DNA of 59,237 nucleotides from a virus (IMGVR_UViG_3300036852_000085:1-59237), one strand, 5' to 3'; positions 12,581 to 21,193 are shown, counted from the stretch's first letter. Notes: generated by a model from the sequence alone, not told the origin. Numbers and translations: made by a program.

Positions 12581-13030
12581 ATGATCCCCGAAGAGGTAAC
12601 GTTCAGTAGATCTGAGCAGTTCGCCGTGTTCACCGTCACCGCGCTGAACATCCTTCAGACCAAGTACTGCTGCCCGGACTGTTGTCCACAGTGCTTCGTC
12701 CTGGCGTCCCTGCTCACCTCAGGAGAGCTGGACGACATCATCAACGAGGCCCCACGATGGGTGCCCAGAGAATTCACCTGGCACTTTCTGACAGGAACCA
12801 CAACCGCCAAGGTCAATCGACGCTGGCTCTACAGCCGCTGGGATCCCCAGCAGAACCATTGCTCCTGCAACTTCGACCCCGACGACCCGGAGCTGAACCT
12901 GAAGGCCCCGGAGTCGCTACAACGCCCGACCCGCCGGCCAGGTCCTCGCACAGCCAAAGTCAAGGCATGTGAGGTCCACCGGCAAGCAAGGAAGAAGTGC
13001 ACCTGCTCGGCTGAGCCGGCAGTGATCTGA
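12581..13030 (+). CDS. Unknown 149-aa Cys-rich protein
   Basis: No strong ribosome site is visible. A cluster CCPDCCPQC (about residues 30-38) and later HCSC and CTC suggest metal binding. The middle has APRWVPREFTWHFLTGTTTA. It is the last gene of the rightward early arm and ends at a two-way terminator shared with the late block. Confidence 0.65.
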   Translation: MIPEEVTFSRSEQFAVFTVTALNILQTKYCCPDCCPQCFVLASLLTSGELDDIINEAPRWVPREFTWHFLTGTTTAKVNRRWLYSRWDPQQNHCSCNFDPDDPELNLKAPESLQRPTRRPGPRTAKVKACEVHRQARKKCTCSAEPAVI

Positions 13031-13036
13031 TCAAGT

Positions 13037-13064
13037 GAGGGCCATCTCCTAGGAGGTGGCCCTC
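13037..13064. terminator. Bidirectional terminator between early and late blocks
   Basis: GAGGGCCA and CTCCT pair with AGGAG and TGGCCCTC, a nearly perfect palindrome with one mismatch. It lies between the convergent 3' ends, overlapping the last codons and stop of the leftward gene at 13049. Confidence 0.75.
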
Positions 13065-13387
13065 GTTGGTATCCGGAACCGGCCACGGTTGCTGTGGGCC
13101 GGCAGAGTGTGCCACACCGGATCAGGAACCCGAGTCTCCGGTAGCCCCAGCGCCAGGAAGCAGGCCCCGGCGAGCTTCATGGCCCGACCATGGCACCACC
13201 ATTGGTCCCGGGCGGAGACGGTGAAGCTGAACGACAGGATCCCCAGGGCCTCCCCGGTCACCTGAGGGTCGTTGTACCACCAGTACTGCTTGCAGCGCCG
13301 CTGGAGGATCACGTTGACAGTGTCGTGGCCCTCAGGGTGCTCCCAGGGGCCCGGCACTGTGAACTCGTAGCGACGATGCGTGGTCAT
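13049..13387 (-). CDS. Unknown 112-aa protein ending the late block
   Basis: ATGA overlap with the holin-like gene. Beta-rich and aromatic (YEFTVPGPWEHPEG, CKQYWWYNDPQVTG, LSFSFTVSARDQWWCHGRAM). Being in the lysis module it could be an accessory lysis factor, but I do not recognise it. Confidence 0.65.
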   Translation of the reverse strand: MTTHRRYEFTVPGPWEHPEGHDTVNVILQRRCKQYWWYNDPQVTGEALGILSFSFTVSARDQWWCHGRAMKLAGACFLALGLPETRVPDPVWHTLPAHSNRGRFRIPTRATS

Positions 13388-13791
13388 GGCTGAGGGATAT
13401 AGGCTGCCGGGCTTCCGTCACCGTTGCGGACCACTAGGGGATTGATCGAATTGTCTGATGGAACTGGCGATGCTGGCCGGTTGTCCAGCTCTACCATGGT
13501 GGCCGGCTGGATCATCTTGGCGAGCTGAACCTCACGCTCGTGGCCAGCACGCAGGGCGTCCATGAGCTGACTCGTGTTGCCGTTGACCATGTTTTTCACT
13601 TCGTCAGTCTTCTGGTATACGGCCACACCGAGAGCGCCCAGGACGGGAAGAGAGCACAACCCTAAGAGAGAGATCAGCGCACTGGCGTCCTTATTCATGG
13701 CGGTCAGTGAAATAGCTCCGGCCATGAGAACAATGACAATGACCACTGAAGCCCAGATGGCGTGCGGATTCTTCATCACCTGCATACCCAA
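13384..13791 (-). CDS. Putative holin (two TM helices)
   Basis: Two TM stretches, IWASVVIVIVLMAGAISLTA and ISLLGLCSLPVLGALGVAVY (about residues 12-60), are followed by a charged cytoplasmic tail with a helix (DEVKNMVNGNTSQLMDALRA). This layout and its place next to the endolysin fit a holin, which would permeabilise the membrane at the end of infection. The start is uncertain: the ATG at 13791, or MKNPHAIW at 13776. Confidence 0.65.
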   Translation of the reverse strand: MGMQVMKNPHAIWASVVIVIVLMAGAISLTAMNKDASALISLLGLCSLPVLGALGVAVYQKTDEVKNMVNGNTSQLMDALRAGHEREVQLAKMIQPATMVELDNRPASPVPSDNSINPLVVRNGDGSPAAYIPQP

Positions 13792-13803
13792 TCTTGACTG
13801 ATT

Positions 13804-14640
13804 CTAGGGCGCCTTGTCGATTCGAGCGGTCACCGTCACACCGTCCAGGGCGGAAGCCGCGCCATCATGGGCTGCTGTGGTAATGGCGGTGAGTTGCTCT
13901 GAGGTCAGGTCGATCCCCAGTCCGGTCAGCGCTGTCTGAATGGCCGTTAAGGCTCCAGTGATAGCCGTGATTCGAGCATCCAGATTCAGCTTGTTAGCCA
14001 CATAGTCGCCACGCAGGGCGGCCAGGTAGGCATTGTCGGCCATGGCGCTGAGGACCTGCTCCACGGTCTGACCTTTATGGGTGCCTGAGGTGAACTTCTC
14101 TTCCAGCATGTCAGCTCCTGTCAGCATGGCGAAGACGTCGCTGTGGTCCTCGCTGACCCGTTTCCGGTCAAAGGATAGGTGAAGGTGGACCAGGTGACTG
14201 GAGTCTGATGTGGCCAGGATGTTGCGGATGTTGTCATAACCGTCGACTCGCTGGTCACCGTTGATGTTGCCGTACCACTCGGTGATTTTTTCGAAGCGTC
14301 CTGAACGGATGGCGGCATCTACCCGCTGGCACATGGCCATCAGATCGTCCTGGGACAGGCCCCCGATGTCGATGGCGCAGACCCAGTTGACGTCCCCGGG
14401 TGACCGGTTTCCGGTCGTTTCAGACACTGAGTAGGACCTTGAGGTGCAGAAGTCAGAGTTGTGCACCCAAGCAGCTGAGCGGTGGTATCCGCGCAGATGG
14501 TTGGTGTCTCCACGCATGCCGACATCGTTGACCGGAACGTGCAGAGCTGCCCTTAGGTCGACGGCAAGCTTGTTCAGGGTGGGTGGGATGGACTCCTCGT
14601 TCCACCATGGTTCTGACTGAAGTTGCAGCAGCGTAGCCAC
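13804..14640 (-). CDS. Endolysin, M15-like zinc peptidase domain
   Basis: Residues 1-190 contain NHLRGYHRS, WVCAIDIGG and HLVHLHLSFDR. The His...Asp...His-x-His arrangement matches the LAS/M15 peptidase fold, which cuts peptide cross-links in the cell wall. The C-terminal 90 residues (about 190-278) are a repetitive Ala/Leu/Thr helix region (GDYVANKLNLDARITAITG), often seen at the end of actinophage lysins, perhaps for oligomerisation. No classical cell-wall-binding domain is seen. Neighbour of the holin candidate. Confidence 0.75.
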   Translation of the reverse strand: MATLLQLQSEPWWNEESIPPTLNKLAVDLRAALHVPVNDVGMRGDTNHLRGYHRSAAWVHNSDFCTSRSYSVSETTGNRSPGDVNWVCAIDIGGLSQDDLMAMCQRVDAAIRSGRFEKITEWYGNINGDQRVDGYDNIRNILATSDSSHLVHLHLSFDRKRVSEDHSDVFAMLTGADMLEEKFTSGTHKGQTVEQVLSAMADNAYLAALRGDYVANKLNLDARITAITGALTAIQTALTGLGIDLTSEQLTAITTAAHDGAASALDGVTVTARIDKAP

Positions 14641-14655
14641 GATCTGAGGGTACCC

Positions 14656-14976
14656 CTACTGGATACGTAACACCCCTACCGGTTCCTCTGGGCTCTCGGG
14701 AGAGTCGACCACCTTGACCCAGATAACGTAGGTACCCACCGCCAGGGCGTGGCCGCCAGGACCAACCAGGCAGATGGCGTAGAAGTTGGAGCCGATCGTC
14801 TGCCAGGATCCGGTCACCAGGTCGGAGACGCCAGGATTGACCCCTGGTGCCATGAAGGCGAAGGAGACGTCGTCCCCGGTCGGGTCGACCAGGACTTCTC
14901 CGGCCACCACGTCACTGACCTGGACCCGTACATTGCGGGTCGACAGGACCGACATGGTCAACACTGGCCTGATCAT
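14656..14976 (-). CDS. Ig-like minor tail protein, 106 aa
   Basis: The ATG at 14974-14976 has GGGAGGCTGTTC upstream and overlaps the previous stop. Repeated beta-strands and the closing GGHALAVGTYVIWVKVVDSP are typical of an immunoglobulin-like virion domain that may bind the cell surface. The longer frame from 14997 starts inside the neighbour and is unlikely. Confidence 0.65.
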   Translation of the reverse strand: MIRPVLTMSVLSTRNVRVQVSDVVAGEVLVDPTGDDVSFAFMAPGVNPGVSDLVTGSWQTIGSNFYAICLVGPGGHALAVGTYVIWVKVVDSPESPEEPVGVLRIQ

Positions 14977-16013
14977 GAACAGCCTCCCTGGGGACACAAG
15001 ATTGGATCGCTGAACTGCCAGTCCAGTGTGGGGTCAGCGAACGCCCAGTCCAGGCTGGCGTCACCGAACGTGAAGCAGCCTCCCGTGGCTGAGCCCTCGA
15101 TGTGAAGGGATCGCGCCGAGTCCAGCTCGAAGGCACGAGCCAGCAGCAGCGTCTCCATAGTGATTACGCCGTTGGCCGTGTCGACCTCGCCGGCCTGGCC
15201 TATAGAGACACCCTCGCCTACGCTCAACGCCCGAGCTGAGTCCGTCTCAGCCGCCCTGGCCAACGCGAGAATTTCAGCAACGGTCAAGGCACGAGCCGTG
15301 TCCGTCTCGCTGGCCTGACCTAGGGTCAGCGTCTCAGAGATGGTCAGAGCCCGCGCTGAGTCTGTCTCCTGAGCCTGATCCAGGGTGACATTGGTGTCGG
15401 TCTGGGCCAGGAAGACCGACACCAGGATGTAGCGGTCAGAGACACTGTTCGTCCAGGACACCTGAGGCGTCTCGTCGTTGGTGCTGTCCGTACGGTAGCC
15501 GACAAAGCTCTGGACCTGGCCTATAGATGTCCCAGCGGCCTCGGTGTACCCGGTAGACCAGGCTGGGGTGACTGCTGTTCCAGCGCCAGCCCCGTGCAGG
15601 GCAGCGAAGGCTACAACGGTTTCGTTGGTGCCCTGAAGAGGGTCAGTGTCGATAGCGGGCGTGGATGTACCAGGAACGCCGTCAACCTGGGCGTGCTTGG
15701 CGATGTCCAGGCCGGTCAATCCGGAGAAGCGTAACCAGGTCAGCTGGGTGTCGAAGTTGCCTGAGGTGTTAATGCTGACGTCGGCCGTCTCCCCGCCGGA
15801 AGCTATCCGGTAGTACTGGTAGGAGCCTTGGGAGTTGATGAAGCTGGTGGCTTCGGTGAACCCGGCCGGCGGGACGTCGATGATGGTGTCGGAGTTGATG
15901 TTGAGAACATCGGTATCACCGACAGCGGGTGCCCCGGCGCTGAACGTACAAGTGTGACCTGAAGTGCCGTCATTGAAGGCATACGTCTGGCTGGCGAGCA
16001 GGGAGCCAGGCAT
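14973..16013 (-). CDS. Tail fibre-like protein with ETDxARAL repeats
   Basis: Residues 1-210 look like a jelly-roll or lectin-like beta domain (VLNINSDTIIDVPPAGFT, YQYYRIASGGETADVSIN). Residues about 210-312 carry four to five units of about 23 residues built on ETDSARALTISETLTLGQA and ETDTARALTVAEILALARA, ending in variants ELDSARSLHIEG. The final 30 residues contain DASLDWAFADPTLDWQFSDP, another short repeat. Regular repeats suggest an extended rod. It lies in the distal tail region, so host binding is the likely role. Confidence 0.75.
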   Translation of the reverse strand: MPGSLLASQTYAFNDGTSGHTCTFSAGAPAVGDTDVLNINSDTIIDVPPAGFTEATSFINSQGSYQYYRIASGGETADVSINTSGNFDTQLTWLRFSGLTGLDIAKHAQVDGVPGTSTPAIDTDPLQGTNETVVAFAALHGAGAGTAVTPAWSTGYTEAAGTSIGQVQSFVGYRTDSTNDETPQVSWTNSVSDRYILVSVFLAQTDTNVTLDQAQETDSARALTISETLTLGQASETDTARALTVAEILALARAAETDSARALSVGEGVSIGQAGEVDTANGVITMETLLLARAFELDSARSLHIEGSATGGCFTFGDASLDWAFADPTLDWQFSDPILCPQGGCS

Positions 16014-16020
16014 AGTTCAC

Positions 16021-16482
16021 CTACGCAGCCTGAGCAAAGCCACCAGTGGCGATAGTGACGTTGACGTCGTTCCCGGCCGGCGTGAAGGTCACATCATGCT
16101 TGGAGATCGGAATGACCGCTGAGTCCGGGGATGTGCCCACGATCGGCACGTAGCAGATGACGAAGGCCCCGACTGCTGCGCCGGCTGTGGCTGCCGTGTA
16201 CGTGAAGTCCGCGCAGTCGAGAAGAACGACGTCGTTGGTCTGGTCGACTGTGACGGTGACGGCGGTGAGGGCCTTGCGGCCGATGTTGGACTCAGTGTTG
16301 CCGGCGAGGATGGCGGCCAAGGTGGTGTAGTCGCGCATGGTGGCGTCGTTGACCAGGCCAGCTGACACCAGGGGTACCAGCGTGAGGCCGTCAGAAGCGG
16401 CAGGAAGGGTGCCGTAATAGCCCCAGGCACCCTTCATGACGTTGAAGATCAGGTTTGCCACGAGATCAGAATAGTGCCGCAT
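16021..16482 (-). CDS. Probable minor virion protein, 153 aa
   Basis: Begins MRHYSDLVANLIFNVMKGAW, overlapping the end of the glycosyltransferase gene by 17 bases. Beta-rich second half (VTVTVDQTNDVVLLDCADFT, DVTFTPAGNDVNVTIATGGF). Position between glycosyltransferases and fibres suggests a decoration or tail protein. Confidence 0.55.
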   Translation of the reverse strand: MRHYSDLVANLIFNVMKGAWGYYGTLPAASDGLTLVPLVSAGLVNDATMRDYTTLAAILAGNTESNIGRKALTAVTVTVDQTNDVVLLDCADFTYTAATAGAAVGAFVICYVPIVGTSPDSAVIPISKHDVTFTPAGNDVNVTIATGGFAQAA

Positions 16483-17074
16483 CGCCCTTGGTGGGAAGAC
16501 CGGACGTATTCCGACCGTGGTGGCTCCAGATCCAGGTCTTCATGACCAGATGAGAGATCTTGCCCCCTGCTTCCAGGCACCCCAGGGTGAAGAAACGATC
16601 TTCGCCTGAGTTCTGGTTGTGTCCACGGTTCAGAGGCTTGAAGCCCACCATCTTGGCTAACTCTGTGCGTACCAGCACGGTCATCGTCGTCTCGATGGGA
16701 TCCTGCGGGTCGAACGGGTTCAGGTAATGACCGGGAGGGAAGACCGGGTCGTCTTCCAGGACTCGACCGAACTGATCTTCGACCTTGAACCAGGAGTATA
16801 CGAAGTCCGCGCCAGTCTCCAGGGCATGCTCGGACAGGGCCTCCAGGTGCCCCGGCAAGAAGTAGTCATCAGAGTCCAGGAACGCCACCCAGGACGTATG
16901 TACGGCCTCCAGAGCCCGCTGCCGAGTAGCCGCTGCTCCCTCGCGGTCCACGTCCACCGCGATGCTGATGGCCGCCGGCTGCTTAGTCTGGATAGCCACG
17001 GAAGCCATGGCTCGGTTCAGCATCCCGGTTCGCATCCGAGCCAGGTGTGTAGGTGTGCAGATCGTAATAGCCAT
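16466..17074 (-). CDS. Family 2-like glycosyltransferase
   Basis: I choose the ATG at 17072-17074 (MAITICTPTHLARMRTGML), with AAGAAGAGATG upstream; the longer frame overlaps a zinc-ribbon frame. GT-A features: an early beta strand, ATRQRALEAVHTSWVAFLDS with the DxD motif in DSDDYFLPGHLE, and NSGEDRFFTLGCLEAGG near the acceptor site. It likely transfers a sugar from a nucleotide sugar. One of four transferase-like genes among the tail genes, so the acceptor may be a phage virion protein or the host wall. Confidence 0.8.
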   Translation of the reverse strand: MAITICTPTHLARMRTGMLNRAMASVAIQTKQPAAISIAVDVDREGAAATRQRALEAVHTSWVAFLDSDDYFLPGHLEALSEHALETGADFVYSWFKVEDQFGRVLEDDPVFPPGHYLNPFDPQDPIETTMTVLVRTELAKMVGFKPLNRGHNQNSGEDRFFTLGCLEAGGKISHLVMKTWIWSHHGRNTSGLPTKGDAALF

Positions 17075-17078
17075 TAGT

Positions 17079-17246
17079 TCATCTCTTCTTGAGTGATCGA
17101 CTGCCTCTATGACCCCTGTGCCAATAACCACACTCAGGACAACGATACACACATTCGCCCTGTCGCTTAAGGCTTTCGGCCTCTTCGCGAGTCTCGTACC
17201 TCTTCTTAAACTTCCCACCAATTTTGATGTTGTAGCACTGATTGTT
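17079..17246 (-). CDS. Zinc-ribbon frame directly behind an in-frame TAG
   Basis: Immediately after the TAG that ends the gene at 17247, the same frame stays open for 55 codons. It encodes YNIKIGGKFKKRYETREEAE and then YRCPECGYWHRGHRG, the small phage zinc-ribbon family. No ATG, GTG or TTG exists at a suitable place. The coding quality is high, so it may be made by read-through of the TAG as a C-terminal extension, from a rare AUC/AUU start, or be a gene that lost its start. Confidence 0.5.
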   Translation of the reverse strand, partial: NNQCYNIKIGGKFKKRYETREEAESLKRQGECVYRCPECGYWHRGHRGSRSLKKR

Positions 17247-17948
17247 CTACTGGAAGCCTTTCGGGCTATGCTCGAAGTACTCCCAGCCCTCAGCCCACGG
17301 CAAGGTGAAAACGGTTTTCACTTTCTCTTCGTTGAGGCGAGCCAGAACAGGCAGCGATACCTGATCCTGGTGGGTATGGTGCAGGCACTCATCCCACCAC
17401 TGCTCCCCCATCTCGATGACAGCCTCGGTGTGCCGGCGCACCATAATGCCAGTGGCCGGGAGGCCCCAGTGGGCCGGATGACCGATGACGTCCCGGTAGA
17501 ACCCAGCCTGCTGTTGCAGCTTGACGGCATCGTAGCGGGAGAGCTGAGCTGAGAAGTCAGCCTCCTCGTAGATGCAGTCCCGCCAGGGGTGCTTCATCGT
17601 CAGCCAGTCGTTGTCACCGAGGTAGTCCAGCGCCTTGTCGACGAAGTCCGGATCCGTGATACCAATCGATCCGTCTACCCATATCGATATCTCGGCATCC
17701 GGGAAAGCTGCGGCGGGATGAGTCTTCCAGAACTTGTGCCGCAGCATGTTGGTTGGGTGGTAGAGATTGCCTGAGGTGTCCTCGATCCTAGGGTCGATTT
17801 CGTAGGCATCCCAGCCAAGGACCGGGAAGCCTGTCCTCTCTGGATCATCGGTGAACATCCGACAGGGGATAGATGTGAAAGGAGCGGGACGGGGATCGTC
17901 GTACTGGCCATAGACGGCCGAGTACAGCCCTACTTTGGCTGGTACCAC
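17247..17948 (-). CDS. DUF616-like glycosyltransferase
   Basis: GTG start at 17946-17948 after GGAGGCGATCAA. VGLYSAVYGQYDDPRP at the N-terminus, SIWVDGSIGI (DxD-like) near residue 90, and MKHPWRDCIYEEADF are the conserved blocks of the DUF616 transferase family. LPATGIMVRRHTEAVIEMGE and WWDECLHHTHQDQVSLPV complete the fold. Predicted to move sugars from nucleotide donors. Overlaps the upstream epimerase by 19 bases. Confidence 0.8.
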   Translation of the reverse strand: MVPAKVGLYSAVYGQYDDPRPAPFTSIPCRMFTDDPERTGFPVLGWDAYEIDPRIEDTSGNLYHPTNMLRHKFWKTHPAAAFPDAEISIWVDGSIGITDPDFVDKALDYLGDNDWLTMKHPWRDCIYEEADFSAQLSRYDAVKLQQQAGFYRDVIGHPAHWGLPATGIMVRRHTEAVIEMGEQWWDECLHHTHQDQVSLPVLARLNEEKVKTVFTLPWAEGWEYFEHSPKGFQ

Positions 17949-18745
17949 TTGATCGCCTCCACAAGTCGGACTGGGTTGGCGCTAGGACGGAACCCCATCA
18001 GGTTCCAGCCTTCCTGGTTGGTGGCCACGATCTGAGTGGGAATCTCGCCGTCCCGCATGTCGAAGTGCGTTACGCCAGCGGTAGAGCCAGCGATCCTGTT
18101 GACCAGGTGGGCTACCTGCAACACGGTCATGGCGACACCCGTGCCAGCGTCGAACACCCTGTCGTTGGTCCACTGCGCTGCCATGACTAGCATTGCAGCG
18201 ACGTCGTCACAATGAACGAGGTCGACGGTCTGGGATCCGTCGCCCCAGATAGGGAGCGGCTTGTTCTGCCAAGCCAGCGTAGCGAATGTAGGGATGATCT
18301 TCTGTGGGTGACCAGGTCCATACTTCTGGCCAGGACCATAGGCGTTGAACGCTCGGACGTGACTGACCTGCAACCCTCGGCTGTAATGCAGCGCGGTGGC
18401 CAGACGCATCGAGGCCACCTTGGTGGCCGTGTAGATGCTCGGGAACACGTCCGGCATAGTGATGCCGACATAGCGGGCATTGTTGTTGATACACCACTCC
18501 ATCACCCGATAGGAGCCGACGATGTTGACGTCAATAGCCTCCTCGATTCGGTCGAACAGTTCGTGGGTACCAAGCACGCCGGCCATGTGGATGACGACGT
18601 CAGCGCCTTCAAGGCCCTTCAGGTCGCCCAGGATGTCGTGACCGTCAGCCCGGTCGAACGTCCACGCCTCATGTCCCTTGGACTGCGCATACGCCAGGGT
18701 GGGTTTGCCGAGGAAGCCTGAGCCTCCCGTGATTGCGATCTTCAT
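17930..18745 (-). CDS. NAD-dependent nucleotide-sugar epimerase/dehydratase (extended SDR)
   Basis: MKIAITGGSGFLGKPTLAYA holds the NAD-binding GxxGxxG loop, YTATK (YxxxK) the catalytic pair (about residues 104-108), and RAFNAYGPGQKYGPGHPQ the substrate region; DGSQTVDLVHCDDVA is also typical. 271 aa is slightly short for the family. It should make or modify a nucleotide sugar used by the adjacent glycosyltransferases. Confidence 0.9.
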   Translation of the reverse strand: MKIAITGGSGFLGKPTLAYAQSKGHEAWTFDRADGHDILGDLKGLEGADVVIHMAGVLGTHELFDRIEEAIDVNIVGSYRVMEWCINNNARYVGITMPDVFPSIYTATKVASMRLATALHYSRGLQVSHVRAFNAYGPGQKYGPGHPQKIIPTFATLAWQNKPLPIWGDGSQTVDLVHCDDVAAMLVMAAQWTNDRVFDAGTGVAMTVLQVAHLVNRIAGSTAGVTHFDMRDGEIPTQIVATNQEGWNLMGFRPSANPVRLVEAIKWYQPK

Positions 18746-19476
18746 GGCTGCCTTCTCTCGGCTCGGTCAAGAATGTCGTTCTTGATCCAGTTGAGGACCA
18801 GATCAGGATCGCTAGCGCGCTCCCGGTTGAGGATGTCATCGGTCAACTCGATGTGGCCGTAGTTCCTGTTGATCGACGCCCATTCAGACTTCAAGATCGT
18901 GTTAAAGGGGTTCAGGTTCCGGATAACCAGCAATCCAGTCGGCTGAGTGTCTACCAGTCGCATGTCAAGATCGGGACGCCAGTCTTCGAGGATCTCGCAG
19001 ACCTTCCAGACATCCCCGGTCCAGTCTCCTGGAGGCTGTTTCCGGGTAGCGATCTCTCTGTTGTAGGGCAGAACGTCATCCAGAACGATGGTCCCGCTGG
19101 CATTAGCGAAGCGCTCCATATTCATGAAGTCGCGCAGCGCGTACTCCCAGAGGTGCATACCATCAATGAAGGCCAGGTCGATTGGATTGCCAACCAGAAC
19201 GTCGCAGCCAGGGCCGAACACCTCATTGCCAGCGGTCAGGCCGCTGCTGCGTACCGCGAAGAACTCATCCGAAGTTTCCTGGTAGACCTTGGCCCAGGCC
19301 GGAATACCAACCGACAGTGCCGGCGCCGGGTCCACGCCGATGGCCATCTTGGTACCGGTAGCCAGGGCCAGGCTCGCACCAGACTGGATACCGATCTCCA
19401 GGTATACCCGAGGATTCAAGACCCTGTGAAGTTCAGCCAGAAACTCATGTCTAGTTACCACGGCATAATCCCCCAC
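18742..19476 (-). CDS. SAM-dependent methyltransferase (class I, Methyltransf_24-like)
   Basis: YLEIGIQSGASLALATG is motif I, GVDPAP motif II, LAFIDGMHLWEYALRDFMN and GTIVLDDVLPYN the later motifs. This type is frequent in sugar-modification clusters, where it methylates sugars. The start is a GTG: 19476 is open, but 19461 is also possible. ATGA overlap with the epimerase gene downstream. Confidence 0.75.
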   Translation of the reverse strand: MGDYAVVTRHEFLAELHRVLNPRVYLEIGIQSGASLALATGTKMAIGVDPAPALSVGIPAWAKVYQETSDEFFAVRSSGLTAGNEVFGPGCDVLVGNPIDLAFIDGMHLWEYALRDFMNMERFANASGTIVLDDVLPYNREIATRKQPPGDWTGDVWKVCEILEDWRPDLDMRLVDTQPTGLLVIRNLNPFNTILKSEWASINRNYGHIELTDDILNRERASDPDLVLNWIKNDILDRAERRQP

Positions 19477-20186
19477 TTCTCCTTGAACACCTTGGCATCG
19501 ATGGCGATACGTTGCCCCAGTTCGAGGCTCACTTGTCCATTGGGGTGTAGGTGCTGGACAGGAAAGCCCGGCATCATCACCGTTCCGCCATTCAGTCGAG
19601 CTGTGTAGTCGATGTGGTCATCGCTGAAGTACCAGTGAATGTCCTCGTCCGCGCGGATGCGGCTCTCGCCTCGCAGCATGAAGGCGTACCCCACTAGCCG
19701 TCGACCCAGGCCTACTGGGCCAATCTGGCGATGACAGACAGGAGCACGCAGGGCGCTGTCCGGGTCAGAGCAGCCTGCGCTGGCGCTAAAGGCACGCATG
19801 CCCCCTGACACGGCGGCAAACCAACCCGGGGGCACGATGGCGTCGTCATTGAGAATGGCCACGTCCCAGGCCGTAGCACCCCACTGTCGACGGACGTCTT
19901 GAGCCCAATCCAGGCCCGAGTTCCATAGGGCCGACAGATTAGGCGGCTGGCCTGGACGCCAAATCCAGGACATGTTGGAGCTTCCTGGAGTGGGACCGTT
20001 TCTCGGTAACGTCAGGTCAGGAAAGTCATCACTGTTGACAACGACAAGGGTGTAGTCGACCTGACCGTGGATTGCTTCTATGCACTGGTCAAGGACGTCT
20101 GGGCGGTTACCGCGAGTGGGGACGACGGCGAACTTGAGGATCGCTCCATCTGCACCGCCCGTTCCCACGCTTCCCACCATCTCCAT
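19455..20186 (-). CDS. Glycosyltransferase family 2-like
   Basis: LKFAVVPTRGNRPDVLDQCI is the GT-A N-terminus, DVAILNDDAIVPPGWFAAVS carries the acidic metal site, and HWYFSDDHIDYTARLNGG follows. 243 aa fits. Its start region lies up to 109 bases inside the preceding gene in another frame; later GTG starts (near 20177 or 20168) are possible. Confidence 0.75.
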   Translation of the reverse strand: MEMVGSVGTGGADGAILKFAVVPTRGNRPDVLDQCIEAIHGQVDYTLVVVNSDDFPDLTLPRNGPTPGSSNMSWIWRPGQPPNLSALWNSGLDWAQDVRRQWGATAWDVAILNDDAIVPPGWFAAVSGGMRAFSASAGCSDPDSALRAPVCHRQIGPVGLGRRLVGYAFMLRGESRIRADEDIHWYFSDDHIDYTARLNGGTVMMPGFPVQHLHPNGQVSLELGQRIAIDAKVFKEKWGIMPW

Positions 20187-21193
20187 GCGTTCGCCTCATA
20201 TGTCTGAGTTTTCATATATTCTTTGCCGGCAGCAGCCAGGTCCTCGCGGAGACTATGGTCATCCATCAGGCGCTTGACCTGGGAAAACCACTCCTTCGGA
20301 CTATCTGCCAGGAGGCCTCCCCCTGATACCTTTGCTAGTCTACGATACTCATCCCGGGGTGAGGCAACCCACGGCACGCCCACCGAGGACATCTCGATGC
20401 CCTTGAGCCTGGACTTGGCGGTGTTGAAGGCCGTCGGAGCCAGGGGGATCATGCCGACATCCATGGTGGCAGCAATAGTCTCAGCCCATTTGATCAAGGG
20501 AACGGTGCCGGTAAAGTACGGTTCCTCCCTTAATCTGAGCGCTGACTTGACTCCTGCCGGGTTGCCTACCCCGGCGAAGCGATAATGACCGTCAAGAAGC
20601 CGCTGGACCGCTGGGGCCGTGACCTGAAGGTCGTTGGGATGGCTGGCTGTGGTCCCAGCCCAGCCGAACGCCCCCGTCTCAGGGCACGGCAGTCCTAGAT
20701 ACCCCCCGGGTACGTAGTTATCCAGCAGAACTCCTCGCCCATGCGCGGCGTAGCGCTTCAGCAGGGCTGGCGTGGTGCAGGTAACCAAGCTGGCCACCTT
20801 GCAGGACTCCAGGGCCCATTTGTGCGAGAAGGGCGTGTTGGAGTTCTCCCGGTACATGGTGAAGGCCGAGTTGTGCGGGTGGATCATGGACATGTCATCA
20901 TCCATGTCCACAATGACGGCCCGGCCGTTTTGCCTCAGTAGGTTGATCATCTGAGGATGGAGTGGATGCGCCGGACGTTGGATGACGATCGCGTCAGCGT
21001 CCTGGGGAATTCGGACCTCGGTCAGCATTTCACCGTACGGGGTCTGCGTCGTCTTGGCCTCGAACCCGCCACCCTTCGTGTTAGGTGGCATGACCACCAC
21101 GTCATGGCCACGCTGTTGCAAAATGCCAGACGGCAGAATGAGCCGATAGAACCCACAGCCGTGCGAGTCAGCCGGAAGAACGTAGACCTTCAC
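20078..21193 (-). CDS. Glycosyltransferase, GT-B (group 1) type
   Basis: MKVYVLPADSHGCGFYRLIL begins a GT-B N-terminal domain (VIVDMDDDMSMIHPHNSAF). The C-terminal domain has FGWAGTTASHPNDLQVTAPA, VGMIPLAPTAFNTAKSRLKG and GIEMSSVGVPWVASP, the donor-binding region of GT4-like enzymes. 371 aa is normal. The last 30 residues (Ser-rich) overlap the next gene and may be dispensable. First of the sugar genes, after the tail-tip genes. Confidence 0.8.
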   Translation of the reverse strand: MKVYVLPADSHGCGFYRLILPSGILQQRGHDVVVMPPNTKGGGFEAKTTQTPYGEMLTEVRIPQDADAIVIQRPAHPLHPQMINLLRQNGRAVIVDMDDDMSMIHPHNSAFTMYRENSNTPFSHKWALESCKVASLVTCTTPALLKRYAAHGRGVLLDNYVPGGYLGLPCPETGAFGWAGTTASHPNDLQVTAPAVQRLLDGHYRFAGVGNPAGVKSALRLREEPYFTGTVPLIKWAETIAATMDVGMIPLAPTAFNTAKSRLKGIEMSSVGVPWVASPRDEYRRLAKVSGGGLLADSPKEWFSQVKRLMDDHSLREDLAAAGKEYMKTQTYEANAWRWWEAWERAVQMERSSSSPSSPLAVTAQTSLTSA

